A stretch of DNA of 55,915 nt from Saprospiraceae bacterium (GTDB lineage: Bacteria; Bacteroidota; Bacteroidia; Chitinophagales; Saprospiraceae): the NCBI GenBank assembly GCA_020630495.1, contig JAHDBH010000006.1, positions 7,198-63,112 of the forward strand, read 5' to 3'. The position numbers and the translations under genes were made by a program. Positions 27,930 through 35,300 of the stretch are shown here, piece after piece; the first letter of the stretch is position 1; each line of letters opens with the position of its first letter. Below the pieces are notes generated by a model. It was not told the DNA's origin. It ran no database searches and saw only the letters and a list, made by a program, of their open reading frames with translations.

Positions 27930-28619
27930 ATGACTCACTTCAGCAAAGCTACTTTGACATTTCTTCGCCAGCTATCTCGCAACAACAATCGGGAGTGGTT
28001 TGGCAAGCACAAGGATCGCTATCTCGCCGCTCAGGCAGAAGCTAAGTCCGTACTAGAGGATATAGAACACAGGCTAGAGCGTGATAGCGGCGTCAAGACC
28101 CCTGGCGCGTATATAGGCAATGCTAAGCTCTATAGGATCTACAGAGATGTCCGATTCAGTAAGAATAAGACACCCTACAATACTGCTTTGAGGATGTACT
28201 GGGGGCGGAAGCAACCTGATCTGAGAGGTGGATACTATCTATCCGTGAGTCCTAGTGAGGTGTTTCTCGGAGGAGGCTTCTGGAATCCTGAGCGCGAGGA
28301 TCTACAGCACATCAGAGCACAGATAGCAGCTGCACCTGCAGAGCTGCCTGCTGTCATAGAGAAAAAAGCATTTGTCAAGGTCTGGGGAGAGATGAAAGGC
28401 GAGCAACTCAAGTCATCTCCCAGGGGCTATGATAAAGATCACCCTGCCGTAGAGCAGCTGCGGTACAAGCAGTTTCTATTTTCTAAGACCTACCCGAGTA
28501 CGCTGGCTACTACAGAAGACTTTGTATCCACTGTAGTGGCAGACTTCGGAGCGCTCCATCCATTCCTGGATCACATGACGTATCTCCTACGTCATGACCT
28601 CAATGGTGCACCGCTCTAA
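27930..28619 (+). CDS. DUF2461 family protein
   Basis: A 229-residue protein of the DUF2461/TIGR02453 family, conserved in bacteria, function unknown. Characteristic parts are the N-terminal TLTFLRQLSRNNNREWFGKH, the central YRIYRDVRFSKNKTPYNTAL, GGYYLSVSPSEVFLGGGFWN and SPRGYDKDHPAVEQLRYKQF. No signal peptide. It reads away from the operon before it; no clear promoter box is visible in the 96-base gap. Confidence 0.88.
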   Translation: MTHFSKATLTFLRQLSRNNNREWFGKHKDRYLAAQAEAKSVLEDIEHRLERDSGVKTPGAYIGNAKLYRIYRDVRFSKNKTPYNTALRMYWGRKQPDLRGGYYLSVSPSEVFLGGGFWNPEREDLQHIRAQIAAAPAELPAVIEKKAFVKVWGEMKGEQLKSSPRGYDKDHPAVEQLRYKQFLFSKTYPSTLATTEDFVSTVVADFGALHPFLDHMTYLLRHDLNGAPL

Positions 28620-28735
28620 ATTCCCATAGACCGCAGATGTGACCGTATCGTAGTCTTCCGTCCTACATAGTGTGCGACCTCAGTAGTAAGGTCACCACAT
28701 TAATGAGTAGCTTAGCTCTCCCAATTCAATAAAAT

Positions 28736-29299
28736 ATGACCAATATGTTTCAGATGAATTCTCAGATCATGAATCTCAAGCGCAAGGTGGAGCAGTACAA
28801 GGTAGTCCTAGCCAATACGCGCGAGTACCGCGACATGTGGACTGAGGAACTCAAAGAGATGATCATGAATGATCTAAAGAAGCATGCTGAGGATCTTGAG
28901 CTGGACTGTGAAGTGACGTGCAAGTCTGATCTAGAGAATCTTCAGGCAGTGGTCCTATCCCTCGGTCAGGTAAAGAGCGGCATGTTCGAGGCGATCAACG
29001 AGACACTGAAGCGCCATCTGGTAAAGCACAATGGCGGACTGGTGTATCAGCAGCTATTTAACGGTAAGATCATCGTCCTGATCAACTATCCCTTCATCGA
29101 GGGATATGGTCAGCCACAGCAGCCAAAAACCATCGGAATCTATAGACCTGAAGAGTTGACCCCACCATTTATCGTGAGGCATCTGGAGGAATTTATCACG
29201 GAAGTGACCAACTGGGAGGACTTTGATGACGATCAGCCGAGCAATGCCAACAAGATCGGATTCCAGCTCAATTTTGGAGGTGAGCCCGAGGGCGCATAG
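28736..29299 (+). CDS. Conserved cytoplasmic protein of unknown function
   Basis: A 187-residue protein without signal peptide or membrane segment. The N-terminus (about residues 8-60) is a charged helix, probably coiled coil (NLKRKVEQYKVVLANTREYR, ELKEMIMNDLKKHAEDLELD). The C-terminal part has FNGKIIVLINYPFIEGYGQP and IGIYRPEELTPPFIVRHLEE and ends in an acidic, disordered tail. I do not recognise the family. Alternative start codons ATG four and seven codons further in are possible. Confidence 0.75.
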   Translation: MTNMFQMNSQIMNLKRKVEQYKVVLANTREYRDMWTEELKEMIMNDLKKHAEDLELDCEVTCKSDLENLQAVVLSLGQVKSGMFEAINETLKRHLVKHNGGLVYQQLFNGKIIVLINYPFIEGYGQPQQPKTIGIYRPEELTPPFIVRHLEEFITEVTNWEDFDDDQPSNANKIGFQLNFGGEPEGA

Positions 29300-29318
29300 A
29301 TGGTAGCGTACTACGCGA

Positions 29319-29351
29319 TTTGGGGCCTTTCGGCCAAATGAGTTATCTTTG
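29319..29351 (+). promoter_or_regulatory. Promoter with mini-hairpin inside the spacer
   Basis: TTTG at 29319-29322 and TATCTTTG at 29344-29351, spacer 21. Within the spacer sits a mini-hairpin GGCC-TTTC-GGCC (29324-29335) followed by AAATGAG, a copy of the repeat family found at seven other intergenic places in this window. This is the only copy that touches a clear -7 box. Confidence 0.6.
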
Positions 29352-29462
29352 CAGGCTCAATCAGGCCAGTGCCCCGGTGATGGATTCACACCAGATCACG
29401 CCAAAAGTGCAGTAAATGCGCGGTTTCTGGCACTTTTTCAGCAAAAGAAATGTATATCATAT
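29352..29462 (+). promoter_or_regulatory. Structured leader with two competing stems
   Basis: Leader of about 105 bases before the 73-residue gene. GGCACTTTTT at 29429-29438 can pair either with AGTGCC at 29368-29373 or with AAAAGTGC at 29403-29410; the second choice gives a hairpin followed by Ts, like a terminator. GGTG (29376-29379) and CACC (29388-29391) form a further small stem. The layout resembles an attenuator; no known riboswitch class is recognised. Confidence 0.35.
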
Positions 29463-29684
29463 ATGGCATTCTCTAAATCTAAGTACTTCAAGATGGCCAA
29501 TGGCCTGTACTACTTTCACCTCAAGTCAGGACAGCAAAACATACTCATGTATCGTCAGGAGAAAGAAAAAGCTGTAGACGCATACTATCGCTACGTCAAA
29601 GTAGGAAAGAACTGCGACTGGCTCGGTAAGTGGACAGGACGAAAGTTTGAGGATAGCGAAGTGCCGCCCAAGCCAGAAGATTAA
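29463..29684 (+). CDS. Small basic protein of unknown function
   Basis: A 73-residue basic protein, MAFSKSKYFKMANGLYYFHL onward, with aromatic-rich segments YYFHLKSGQQNILMYRQEKE and DAYYRYVKVGKNCDWLGKWT and an acidic tail. The ATG at 29463 is preferred; the frame is open upstream, but that part coincides with the structured leader. I do not recognise a family. It lies 52 bases before rpsU on the same strand and may be cotranscribed with it. Confidence 0.7.
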   Translation: MAFSKSKYFKMANGLYYFHLKSGQQNILMYRQEKEKAVDAYYRYVKVGKNCDWLGKWTGRKFEDSEVPPKPED

Positions 29685-29693
29685 GATTTTACT

Positions 29694-29701
29694 TACTTTT
29701 G
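29694..29701 (+). promoter_or_regulatory. -7 box upstream of rpsU
   Basis: TACTTTTG fits TAnnTTTG and lies 36 bases before the rpsU ATG. No TTTG is found at the right distance upstream, so the call rests on the -7 box alone. Confidence 0.45.
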
Positions 29702-29736
29702 CACACCTAATTTGTAAAAACTACTAATAGATACAT

Positions 29737-29928
29737 ATGCTAATTATCGATGTAAAGGATGGAGAATCCATCGACAGAGCCCTCAGACGCTACAAGAAAA
29801 AACATCAGAGAGTAGGTCTCATGAAAGAGATGAGACGTCGTCGTGAGTTTACCAAGCCATCTGTGCGCAGACGTCACGAGATCATAGGAGCCATATACAA
29901 GAACGAAAAGATGAATGAAATGGACTAG
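29737..29928 (+). CDS. rpsU: 30S ribosomal protein bS21
   Basis: A 63-residue basic protein of the small subunit, beginning MLIIDVKDGESIDRALRRYK and continuing KKHQRVGLMKEMRRRREFTK and PSVRRRHE. Length and sequence are typical of bS21 in Bacteroidota, where the protein takes part in masking the anti-Shine-Dalgarno end of 16S rRNA. A strong terminator follows 26 bases after the stop. Confidence 0.96.
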   Translation: MLIIDVKDGESIDRALRRYKKKHQRVGLMKEMRRRREFTKPSVRRRHEIIGAIYKNEKMNEMD

Positions 29929-29954
29929 AACCTAGTCGTTTCACAACTGATAAG

Positions 29955-29988
29955 AAGGGAGTGTACTTTGTACACTCCCTTTTCTTTT
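29955..29988 (+). terminator. Rho-independent terminator after rpsU
   Basis: Perfect 10-bp stem GGGAGTGTAC (29957-29966) / GTACACTCCC (29970-29979) with a TTT loop and the tail TTTTCTTTT. Confidence 0.93.
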
Positions 29989-30111
29989 GCACAATCGTGA
30001 AATATCTTAGAGAATTCTTAAAATTCCTTGAAATATTATGTGACATCACCGCACAATTACGGTCTCAATGCTATAAGAAAACCATTCCTAAATCAATAAC
30101 CAAGATAACAC

Positions 30112-31293
30112 ATGGAAAAAATTAAAGATTTTGTTAACAACACCACTGAGATTCTAGGACCAGGCTTTGGTAAGTATCTAGGCGCCATACTGATCATTCT
30201 GATAGGTTGGATCATCGCCTCCATCATCAAGAAGGTGATCATCAACCTATTTAAGCGTACGCAGCTAGACGAGCGCATGGCAGACAAGATGCATCTCAAG
30301 ATGAATCTTGCCAAGTTTATAGGAAAGCTTGCGTACTATCTCGTCTTACTCTATGCATTGATCATGTCACTAGAGACACTCGGCATGACTACAGCTCTGG
30401 ATCCTGTGAAGAATCTCTTCACGCAGATCGGCAACTACATACCCAATATCATTGGAGCTGCCATCATTGGATTTGCTGGATACTTAATCGCGTCTATCCT
30501 CTCTGAGGCAGTAGGATTTGTATCAGAAGGTATCGAGCGACTCGGTGCACGTATGAATCTCAGTGCCAATGTGAGCTTGACCAATATCGTGAAGAAGATC
30601 GTCTTCATCATCATCTTCATTCCTCTACTCGTACAGGCACTAGATTACTTGAAGATGGACGCCATCTCAGAGCCAGCCAAGGATATGTTTAACACTCTGC
30701 TCAATAGCCTACCCAACATCCTTGCAGCAGGAATCATCCTTGCGGTATTCTACTTTGTAGGTCGCTATGTAGTAGAGCTGGTCGTAGGACTCCTACGCAG
30801 CATGGGTACAGATGGATATGCAGAGACACTCGGCCTATCCAAGATGATCGGCGAGGGTCGTTCTATCTCACAGCTACTTGGAAACATTGCATTTTTCTTT
30901 ATCATGTTTACAGGTATCATCGCTGCAGTAGATAAGCTAGAGTTTCAGCAAGTCAGTGATATTCTCACTGTGATCTTTGGCATGACGGGTAAGATCTTTA
31001 TGGGTCTACTCATCCTCATCCTAGGTAATTTCATCGCCAGTATGGTAGCTAATGCTCTTCAGGGATCTAATAACCAGTGGGTAGTAGGCATTGCCAGATA
31101 TGGTATCATCGCTCTTTTCTTAGCTATGGGTCTCAATACCATGGGTGTAGGTAGCGACATCGTGAATCTCGCCTTTGGTCTCACTCTCGGAGCGATCGCA
31201 GTAGCAGTGGCACTAGCTTTTGGACTAGGAGGACGCGAAGCGGCAGGTCGTCACTTTGAGCACATCATGCAGAAGATTCGCGGCGAGAAGTAA
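30112..31293 (+). CDS. Mechanosensitive-channel-like membrane protein (TM-helix repeat, CmpX type)
   Basis: A 393-residue inner-membrane protein with several internally similar units made of a hydrophobic helix and an amphipathic helix (for example YLGAILIILIGWIIASIIKK, IIGAAIIGFAGYLIASILSE, ILAAGIILAVFYFVGRYVVE, IFMGLLILILGNFIASMVAN), the conserved TM-helix repeat linked to MscS-like channels. It ends in AFGLTLGAIAVAVALAFGLG followed by GREAAGRHFEHIMQKIRG, as in CmpX-type proteins. The beta-rich MscS core domain is absent. It is read as a small mechanosensitive or regulatory channel; no partner is next to it. Confidence 0.87.
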   Translation: MEKIKDFVNNTTEILGPGFGKYLGAILIILIGWIIASIIKKVIINLFKRTQLDERMADKMHLKMNLAKFIGKLAYYLVLLYALIMSLETLGMTTALDPVKNLFTQIGNYIPNIIGAAIIGFAGYLIASILSEAVGFVSEGIERLGARMNLSANVSLTNIVKKIVFIIIFIPLLVQALDYLKMDAISEPAKDMFNTLLNSLPNILAAGIILAVFYFVGRYVVELVVGLLRSMGTDGYAETLGLSKMIGEGRSISQLLGNIAFFFIMFTGIIAAVDKLEFQQVSDILTVIFGMTGKIFMGLLILILGNFIASMVANALQGSNNQWVVGIARYGIIALFLAMGLNTMGVGSDIVNLAFGLTLGAIAVAVALAFGLGGREAAGRHFEHIMQKIRGEK

Positions 31294-31305
31294 GTATAGC
31301 TTTTG

Positions 31306-31400
31306 ATCCCAGATATGGGATTGGCGACTAGATATCACCAGTCGCACATAGCCGATTTTTAGTACAGGGTCATCACGTCAGCGTGGTGACCCTGTTACGG
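31306..31400 (+). terminator. Three tandem hairpins after the membrane protein gene
   Basis: ATCCCA-GATA-TGGGAT (31306-31321), GCGACT/AGTCGC (31324-31345) and a long stem ACAGGGTCATCACG/CGTGGTGACCCTGT with a TCAG loop (31364-31395, 14 pairs with one wobble), followed by TACGGTTTTA. The last is a plausible terminator; the other two are unexplained. Confidence 0.6.
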
Positions 31401-31486
31401 TTTTACAGTGGCGACGAGCGGTTAAAATTTCCTAAAACTCAGGCTTATACCACTCCTTATGACTGACTATGGCAGATCTTTACCCT

Positions 31487-32122
31487 ATGACAAGATCTTT
31501 CGACTACTCTACCGTACTCCACATCTTCGCTGTGCTCCTCATCACTACTGTGAGTCTATCAGCCCAGAGCGCATTTGACAAAGCCACAGATGATGTGTGC
31601 AAGTGCCTGAGTGATAGCCCCGATGCCTATACTGACCAGAATGCGCTACAGACTAAGATGCAAGAGTGTATGCAGACAGCATTTCAGAAAGACGCCATCA
31701 AGATCCTTGCGGAAAAAGGCGTGACCGACCCCAGTGATCCCAAGCAGATGGCGAGGGTAGGTACAGACCTGAGTAATGCTCTTCTCGATAAGTGTGACAG
31801 CCACCTCCAAGGAATAAAGGATATGCAGATGAGTGTCATGTCCTCTGGTCCCAAGTCAACTTCAGGAAAGGCAAAAGGTAAGCTAGTGAGCATCACGCCA
31901 GGAGCCGTGACTACACTCATCGTCGAAGATCCACTAGGCAAGCAGACAGAAGTACTGTGGATCAGTAAGTGGTCTGGTGACACAGAGCTGATCAGCAATC
32001 CATCTAGATATCTCGACCAAAATGTACTAGTGGAATACGTGACCACGGAGATCTATGATCACAAGTCCAAGACATACAAGCGCTCCAAAGAGCTCCGTGG
32101 TATCAGCCTGGCACAGAAGTAG
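31487..32122 (+). CDS. Exported protein of unknown function
   Basis: A 211-residue protein with a signal peptide (MTRSFDYSTVLHIFAVLLIT then TVSLSAQ). The N-terminal mature part has three or four Cys in a helical setting (ATDDVCKCLSDSP, KMQECMQTAFQKDA, DKCDSHLQG), which may form disulfides after export. The C-terminal part (GKLVSITPGAVTTLIVEDPL, LVEYVTTEIYDHKSKTYKRS) looks like a small beta-rich domain. I prefer ATG 31487 over 31469 because it gives the cleaner signal peptide. I do not recognise a named family. Confidence 0.78.
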   Translation: MTRSFDYSTVLHIFAVLLITTVSLSAQSAFDKATDDVCKCLSDSPDAYTDQNALQTKMQECMQTAFQKDAIKILAEKGVTDPSDPKQMARVGTDLSNALLDKCDSHLQGIKDMQMSVMSSGPKSTSGKAKGKLVSITPGAVTTLIVEDPLGKQTEVLWISKWSGDTELISNPSRYLDQNVLVEYVTTEIYDHKSKTYKRSKELRGISLAQK

Positions 32123-32234
32123 ATGGCTCTATAGCCTCAATTAGTCTGTAAGATTATAGACTCTGTCGAGATCTAGGGCACATGGCTGCTGAGATAGTGC
32201 ATCTTTGGTATTCATCAGACGCGCGATCCACACC

Positions 32235-34739
32235 ATGCTGACATCCAAGACCAACGTACTATCTGCTATTGCCCTGTTTCTCGTACTCACTTTGCCTTGC
32301 TCTGCACAGTTTGGTGGAGGACGAGGTGGTGGTGGCGCGACCGCACTTACTGGATCCATCAGCGGAGAGATCGTAGATGACGTCAGCGGGGAGTCCTTAC
32401 CATATGCTACTGTAGTCCTCCTCACAGAATCAGGTCGCGAGACCAATGGAGACGTGACCGACGAGAGAGGAAGGTTCAAACTTCAGAATATCAAGCTCGG
32501 TACCTACTCCATCGTGCTCAGCTACATCGGCTATGGCTCTGACACCATCACAGGTATAGAACTCACAAAGAAAGATCCCGACTATAAGCTCGACGCCACA
32601 CGACTCTCGTCAGATCAGGTCAGACTAGGGACAGTAGAAGTCGTAGAGGAACGATCACTCATAGAAAATCAGCTAGACAAGATCGTCTACAATGCTGATC
32701 AAGATGCAACCAATAATAATGGTGACGCCACAGATGTACTGCGCAAGGTGCCTATGGTCGGCGTAGATCTACAGGGAAATGTGAGCATACGGGGTAGTCA
32801 AAATATCCAGGTCCTCGTCAATGGCAAACCATCCTCCATGTTTAGCGACAATCCTGCAGATGCCATGAAGATGATACCAAGTGAGCAAATCAAAAAGGTA
32901 GAGGTGATGACATCCCCCAGTGCTAAGTACGACAGTGAAGGCAGCGGAGGAATCATCAATATCATCACTAAGCAAAGTCGCGTCAAAGGATTTTCTGGAA
33001 ACGTGGACTTGAGCGCAGGATCTCGGCAGAACAGTGCCAATATCAATATGAATCTGGCCCAAGGCCGCTTTGGATTCAATGCTAGCGGATTTGCCTTTTA
33101 CTCCGTACCTGTAAATGCTGACAACACTTTTAAGCGGACGGACTTTCTTCCTGGCGAAGATCGCGTAATGACACAGGATGGCGTGACGAGGACATCCCGG
33201 CTAGGATTCAATGGTAGGCTAGGAGCCTACTATGATTTCAATGCCTTCAATAGTATCAATACTTCTTTTAGGCTCGGCGGATTCACATTTGATCAGGACG
33301 GTGTCACCACCCTACTTCTAGAAAATCCGATGCTGGACAATATCTCATTTGACAGGATCAACGAGCAGAATCGACTCACCAATAATTATGACTGGACTAC
33401 GGACTACACCAAGAAATTTGAAAAAGAAGGTCAGGAACTCACAGCTGCACTTCAGATTAATGGTAACCAGTCCAATCTCCAGTCAGATCTGGATCAGGTG
33501 GCAATCATTCCTGGCAGTCCAGCCTTCACCGAGCGTACAGATAATGATGGAGATAATATAGAGTACACCGCCCAGCTAGATTATACACATCCATTCAGTG
33601 AAAAACTCAAGCTAGAAACTGGTGTAAAAGGAATCTTCAGAGATATCACGAGCGACTTTGACTATAGTCAGCTCAATGATGAAGGAAAGTACGTGCTCGA
33701 TGAGGTGAGGTCCAATGAGTTTCGCTATGATCAAGATGTCATGGCTGCCTATGCGTCTTTTAACATCAAGCTGGGTGAAAATGTGGGCATCGTCGCTGGT
33801 ACGCGCTATGAGAAGACAGCCATACAGGGCGACTTCCTAGAGGGTGAGCCAATCAGTGTAAACGACTACACTAATCTGTTACCGAGTATCACGGTGAGCA
33901 AGAAGTTTGAAAATTTCAGTACGCTCAAGGCTAGCTATAATCAGCGTATACAGCGACCAAGTTTATTTTTTCTCAACCCATTTGTCAATGACATCGATCG
34001 ATTTAATGTCACTACGGGAAATCCAGAGCTTGATCCAGAGCTGAGTACGCAGTACGAGTTGAATTACACCACATTCGTCAAAGGAACTGTGATCAATGCC
34101 TCGGTCTTCTATAAGCGTACGCAGGATATCATCACTCCTGTACAGCAGCTAGATGGAGCCACTGCCATCACACGGTATGAGAATGCAGCTACCAATAATA
34201 GTGTAGGATTCAATGTATTTACGAGTGTCAATCTATGGAAGAAATTTGATCTGCGCGGCAGTATCAACATGTTTACATTTGATGCAGAGGGAAATATTGG
34301 TGGCCAGCAATTGGCTAATAGTGGGCTCATGTACAATGGATTCATAAGCGGAAGTCTGAAGCTACCCAAAGATTGGCGGATAGATGCCTTCAGTTTTTTT
34401 AATTCGCGACGTATTACTCTGCAGGGTGAGGTGCCTTCTTTTTCATTTTTCCAGATGGGCGTGGTGAAAGATATCTTCCCTGAGAAGCGTGGGACAATCG
34501 GTCTCAGACTCGTAGAGCCATTCTTCCCCGTAAAGACATTTGCCTCGGATCTGAGCTCTGAGAATTTCCGTCAGGTGAGTCGATTTGATCTACCGTTTTT
34601 CTCCATAGGGATCAATTTTAAATACAAATTTGGTAAACTCAATTTCCAGGGAGAGCAGCGACGCTCCAAGATCAGGAATCAAGATCTCAAGTCTGGAGAA
34701 GATGGCGGCCAAGGTGGCGGCATGGGCGGCCAAGGCTAG
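32235..34739 (+). CDS. TonB-dependent receptor-like outer membrane protein (OMP_b-brl_3 type)
   Basis: An 834-residue outer membrane protein. Signal peptide MLTSKTNVLSAIALFLVLTL then PCSAQ; a Gly-rich start; a carboxypeptidase-regulatory-like domain (about residues 35-115; GEIVDDVSGESLPYATVVLL, DERGRFKLQNIKLGTYSIVL); a plug (VRKVPMVGVD-like DVLRKVPMVGVDLQGNVSIR, IKKVEVMTSPSAKYDSEGSG, GIINIITK); and a long beta barrel. The C-terminus is a Gly/Gln-rich tail (GGQGGGMGGQG). Family members import or bind unknown ligands; no SusD partner is present, so a polysaccharide locus is unlikely. ATG 32235 is chosen for the signal peptide; TTG 32205 would add ten residues. Confidence 0.9.
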   Translation: MLTSKTNVLSAIALFLVLTLPCSAQFGGGRGGGGATALTGSISGEIVDDVSGESLPYATVVLLTESGRETNGDVTDERGRFKLQNIKLGTYSIVLSYIGYGSDTITGIELTKKDPDYKLDATRLSSDQVRLGTVEVVEERSLIENQLDKIVYNADQDATNNNGDATDVLRKVPMVGVDLQGNVSIRGSQNIQVLVNGKPSSMFSDNPADAMKMIPSEQIKKVEVMTSPSAKYDSEGSGGIINIITKQSRVKGFSGNVDLSAGSRQNSANINMNLAQGRFGFNASGFAFYSVPVNADNTFKRTDFLPGEDRVMTQDGVTRTSRLGFNGRLGAYYDFNAFNSINTSFRLGGFTFDQDGVTTLLLENPMLDNISFDRINEQNRLTNNYDWTTDYTKKFEKEGQELTAALQINGNQSNLQSDLDQVAIIPGSPAFTERTDNDGDNIEYTAQLDYTHPFSEKLKLETGVKGIFRDITSDFDYSQLNDEGKYVLDEVRSNEFRYDQDVMAAYASFNIKLGENVGIVAGTRYEKTAIQGDFLEGEPISVNDYTNLLPSITVSKKFENFSTLKASYNQRIQRPSLFFLNPFVNDIDRFNVTTGNPELDPELSTQYELNYTTFVKGTVINASVFYKRTQDIITPVQQLDGATAITRYENAATNNSVGFNVFTSVNLWKKFDLRGSINMFTFDAEGNIGGQQLANSGLMYNGFISGSLKLPKDWRIDAFSFFNSRRITLQGEVPSFSFFQMGVVKDIFPEKRGTIGLRLVEPFFPVKTFASDLSSENFRQVSRFDLPFFSIGINFKYKFGKLNFQGEQRRSKIRNQDLKSGEDGGQGGGMGGQG

Positions 34740-34791
34740 ACTCTGGCTGTGCTCAGGAGTGCGAGGTGAGATCGCTAGGATGGTCATTATA

Positions 34792-34809
34792 GTCCTTTCG
34801 GACAAAATC
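34792..34809 (+). repeat. Mini-hairpin repeat copy (GTCC-TTTC-GGAC)
   Basis: Stem GTCC/GGAC, loop TTTC, tail AAAATC; 52 bases after the TonB receptor stop, same strand. Shares the longer context ATAGTCCTTTCGGACAAA with the copy at 42922. Confidence 0.7.
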
Positions 34810-35165
34810 GCATCTAGCCTTTTCTAGATTAACCTAAGTACGCCTTGAGTGCGTCTTTGTGTCCATGAGGAGCTGATCACTTATCGCACTGCCCATGTGC
34901 GAGCACTCGGTCTGAGAGCAAGGAGCTCATGAGAGATTGACATCTAAGGCCTAGATGCCGTCATGTGTAATACGCAAGATAGACGCAGCCTTGACCATCT
35001 AGAGAGCTCAATAGAGCATTCCTACTAGACGACGGATACGCGTAAAGCGGACCGTATCACCATGTATCGAGCAAGCTTCAAGATCGATGTAGCTGTGATC
35101 ATAGAAACGCCGTGGAGCCAATACAGCCATACATGAGCATAGGACAATCACGTTGCCGGGCCGAT

Positions 35166-35182
35166 CATTTGGACGAAAGTCT
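35166..35182 (-). repeat. Mini-hairpin repeat copy (AGAC-TTTC-GTCC)
   Basis: On the minus strand AGAC-TTTC-GTCC-AAATG; one end pair of the stem is a mismatch on this strand (a wobble on the other). About 120 bases past the stop of the minus-strand pappalysin-like gene. Confidence 0.55.
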
Positions 35183-35228
35183 CGCCGTGTTCTAGATCAC
35201 ACATGCTCGTGATCATAAGTATCACAGA

Positions 35229-35247
35229 CGCATTTGGACGAAAGTCC
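35229..35247 (-). repeat. Mini-hairpin repeat copy (GGAC-TTTC-GTCC)
   Basis: On the minus strand GGAC-TTTC-GTCC-AAATGCG: full family consensus, about 55 bases past the stop of the minus-strand pappalysin-like gene. Identical in core to the copy at 47404. Confidence 0.75.
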
Positions 35248-35300
35248 CATACCTACTATAGCGTGGTACTAACTGCTCATCTCGGATGTGCTGATACGAC

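Larger units (their letters stand above)
34740..35300. other. Gene-free stretch between convergent genes
   Basis: 560 bases between the stop of the TonB receptor (+) and the stop of the pappalysin-like gene (-). I see no coding frame with convincing composition, no tRNA and no known RNA. It holds three copies of the mini-hairpin repeat (34792, 35166, 35229): one in + orientation near the + gene, two in - orientation near the - gene. Confidence 0.7.

Noticed and set aside
29349-29462. N-terminal extension of the 73-residue gene
   Set aside because: The added codons fall on the structured leader and begin at the -7 box, so they could not be translated from the predicted transcript.
32769-33079. 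Minus-strand open frames within the TonB receptor
   Set aside because: They are shadows of a strong coding region and show no family features.
34740-35300. tRNA or known small RNA in the gene-free gap
   Set aside because: No cloverleaf, no conserved tRNA arm sequence and no known RNA motif could be found by eye.
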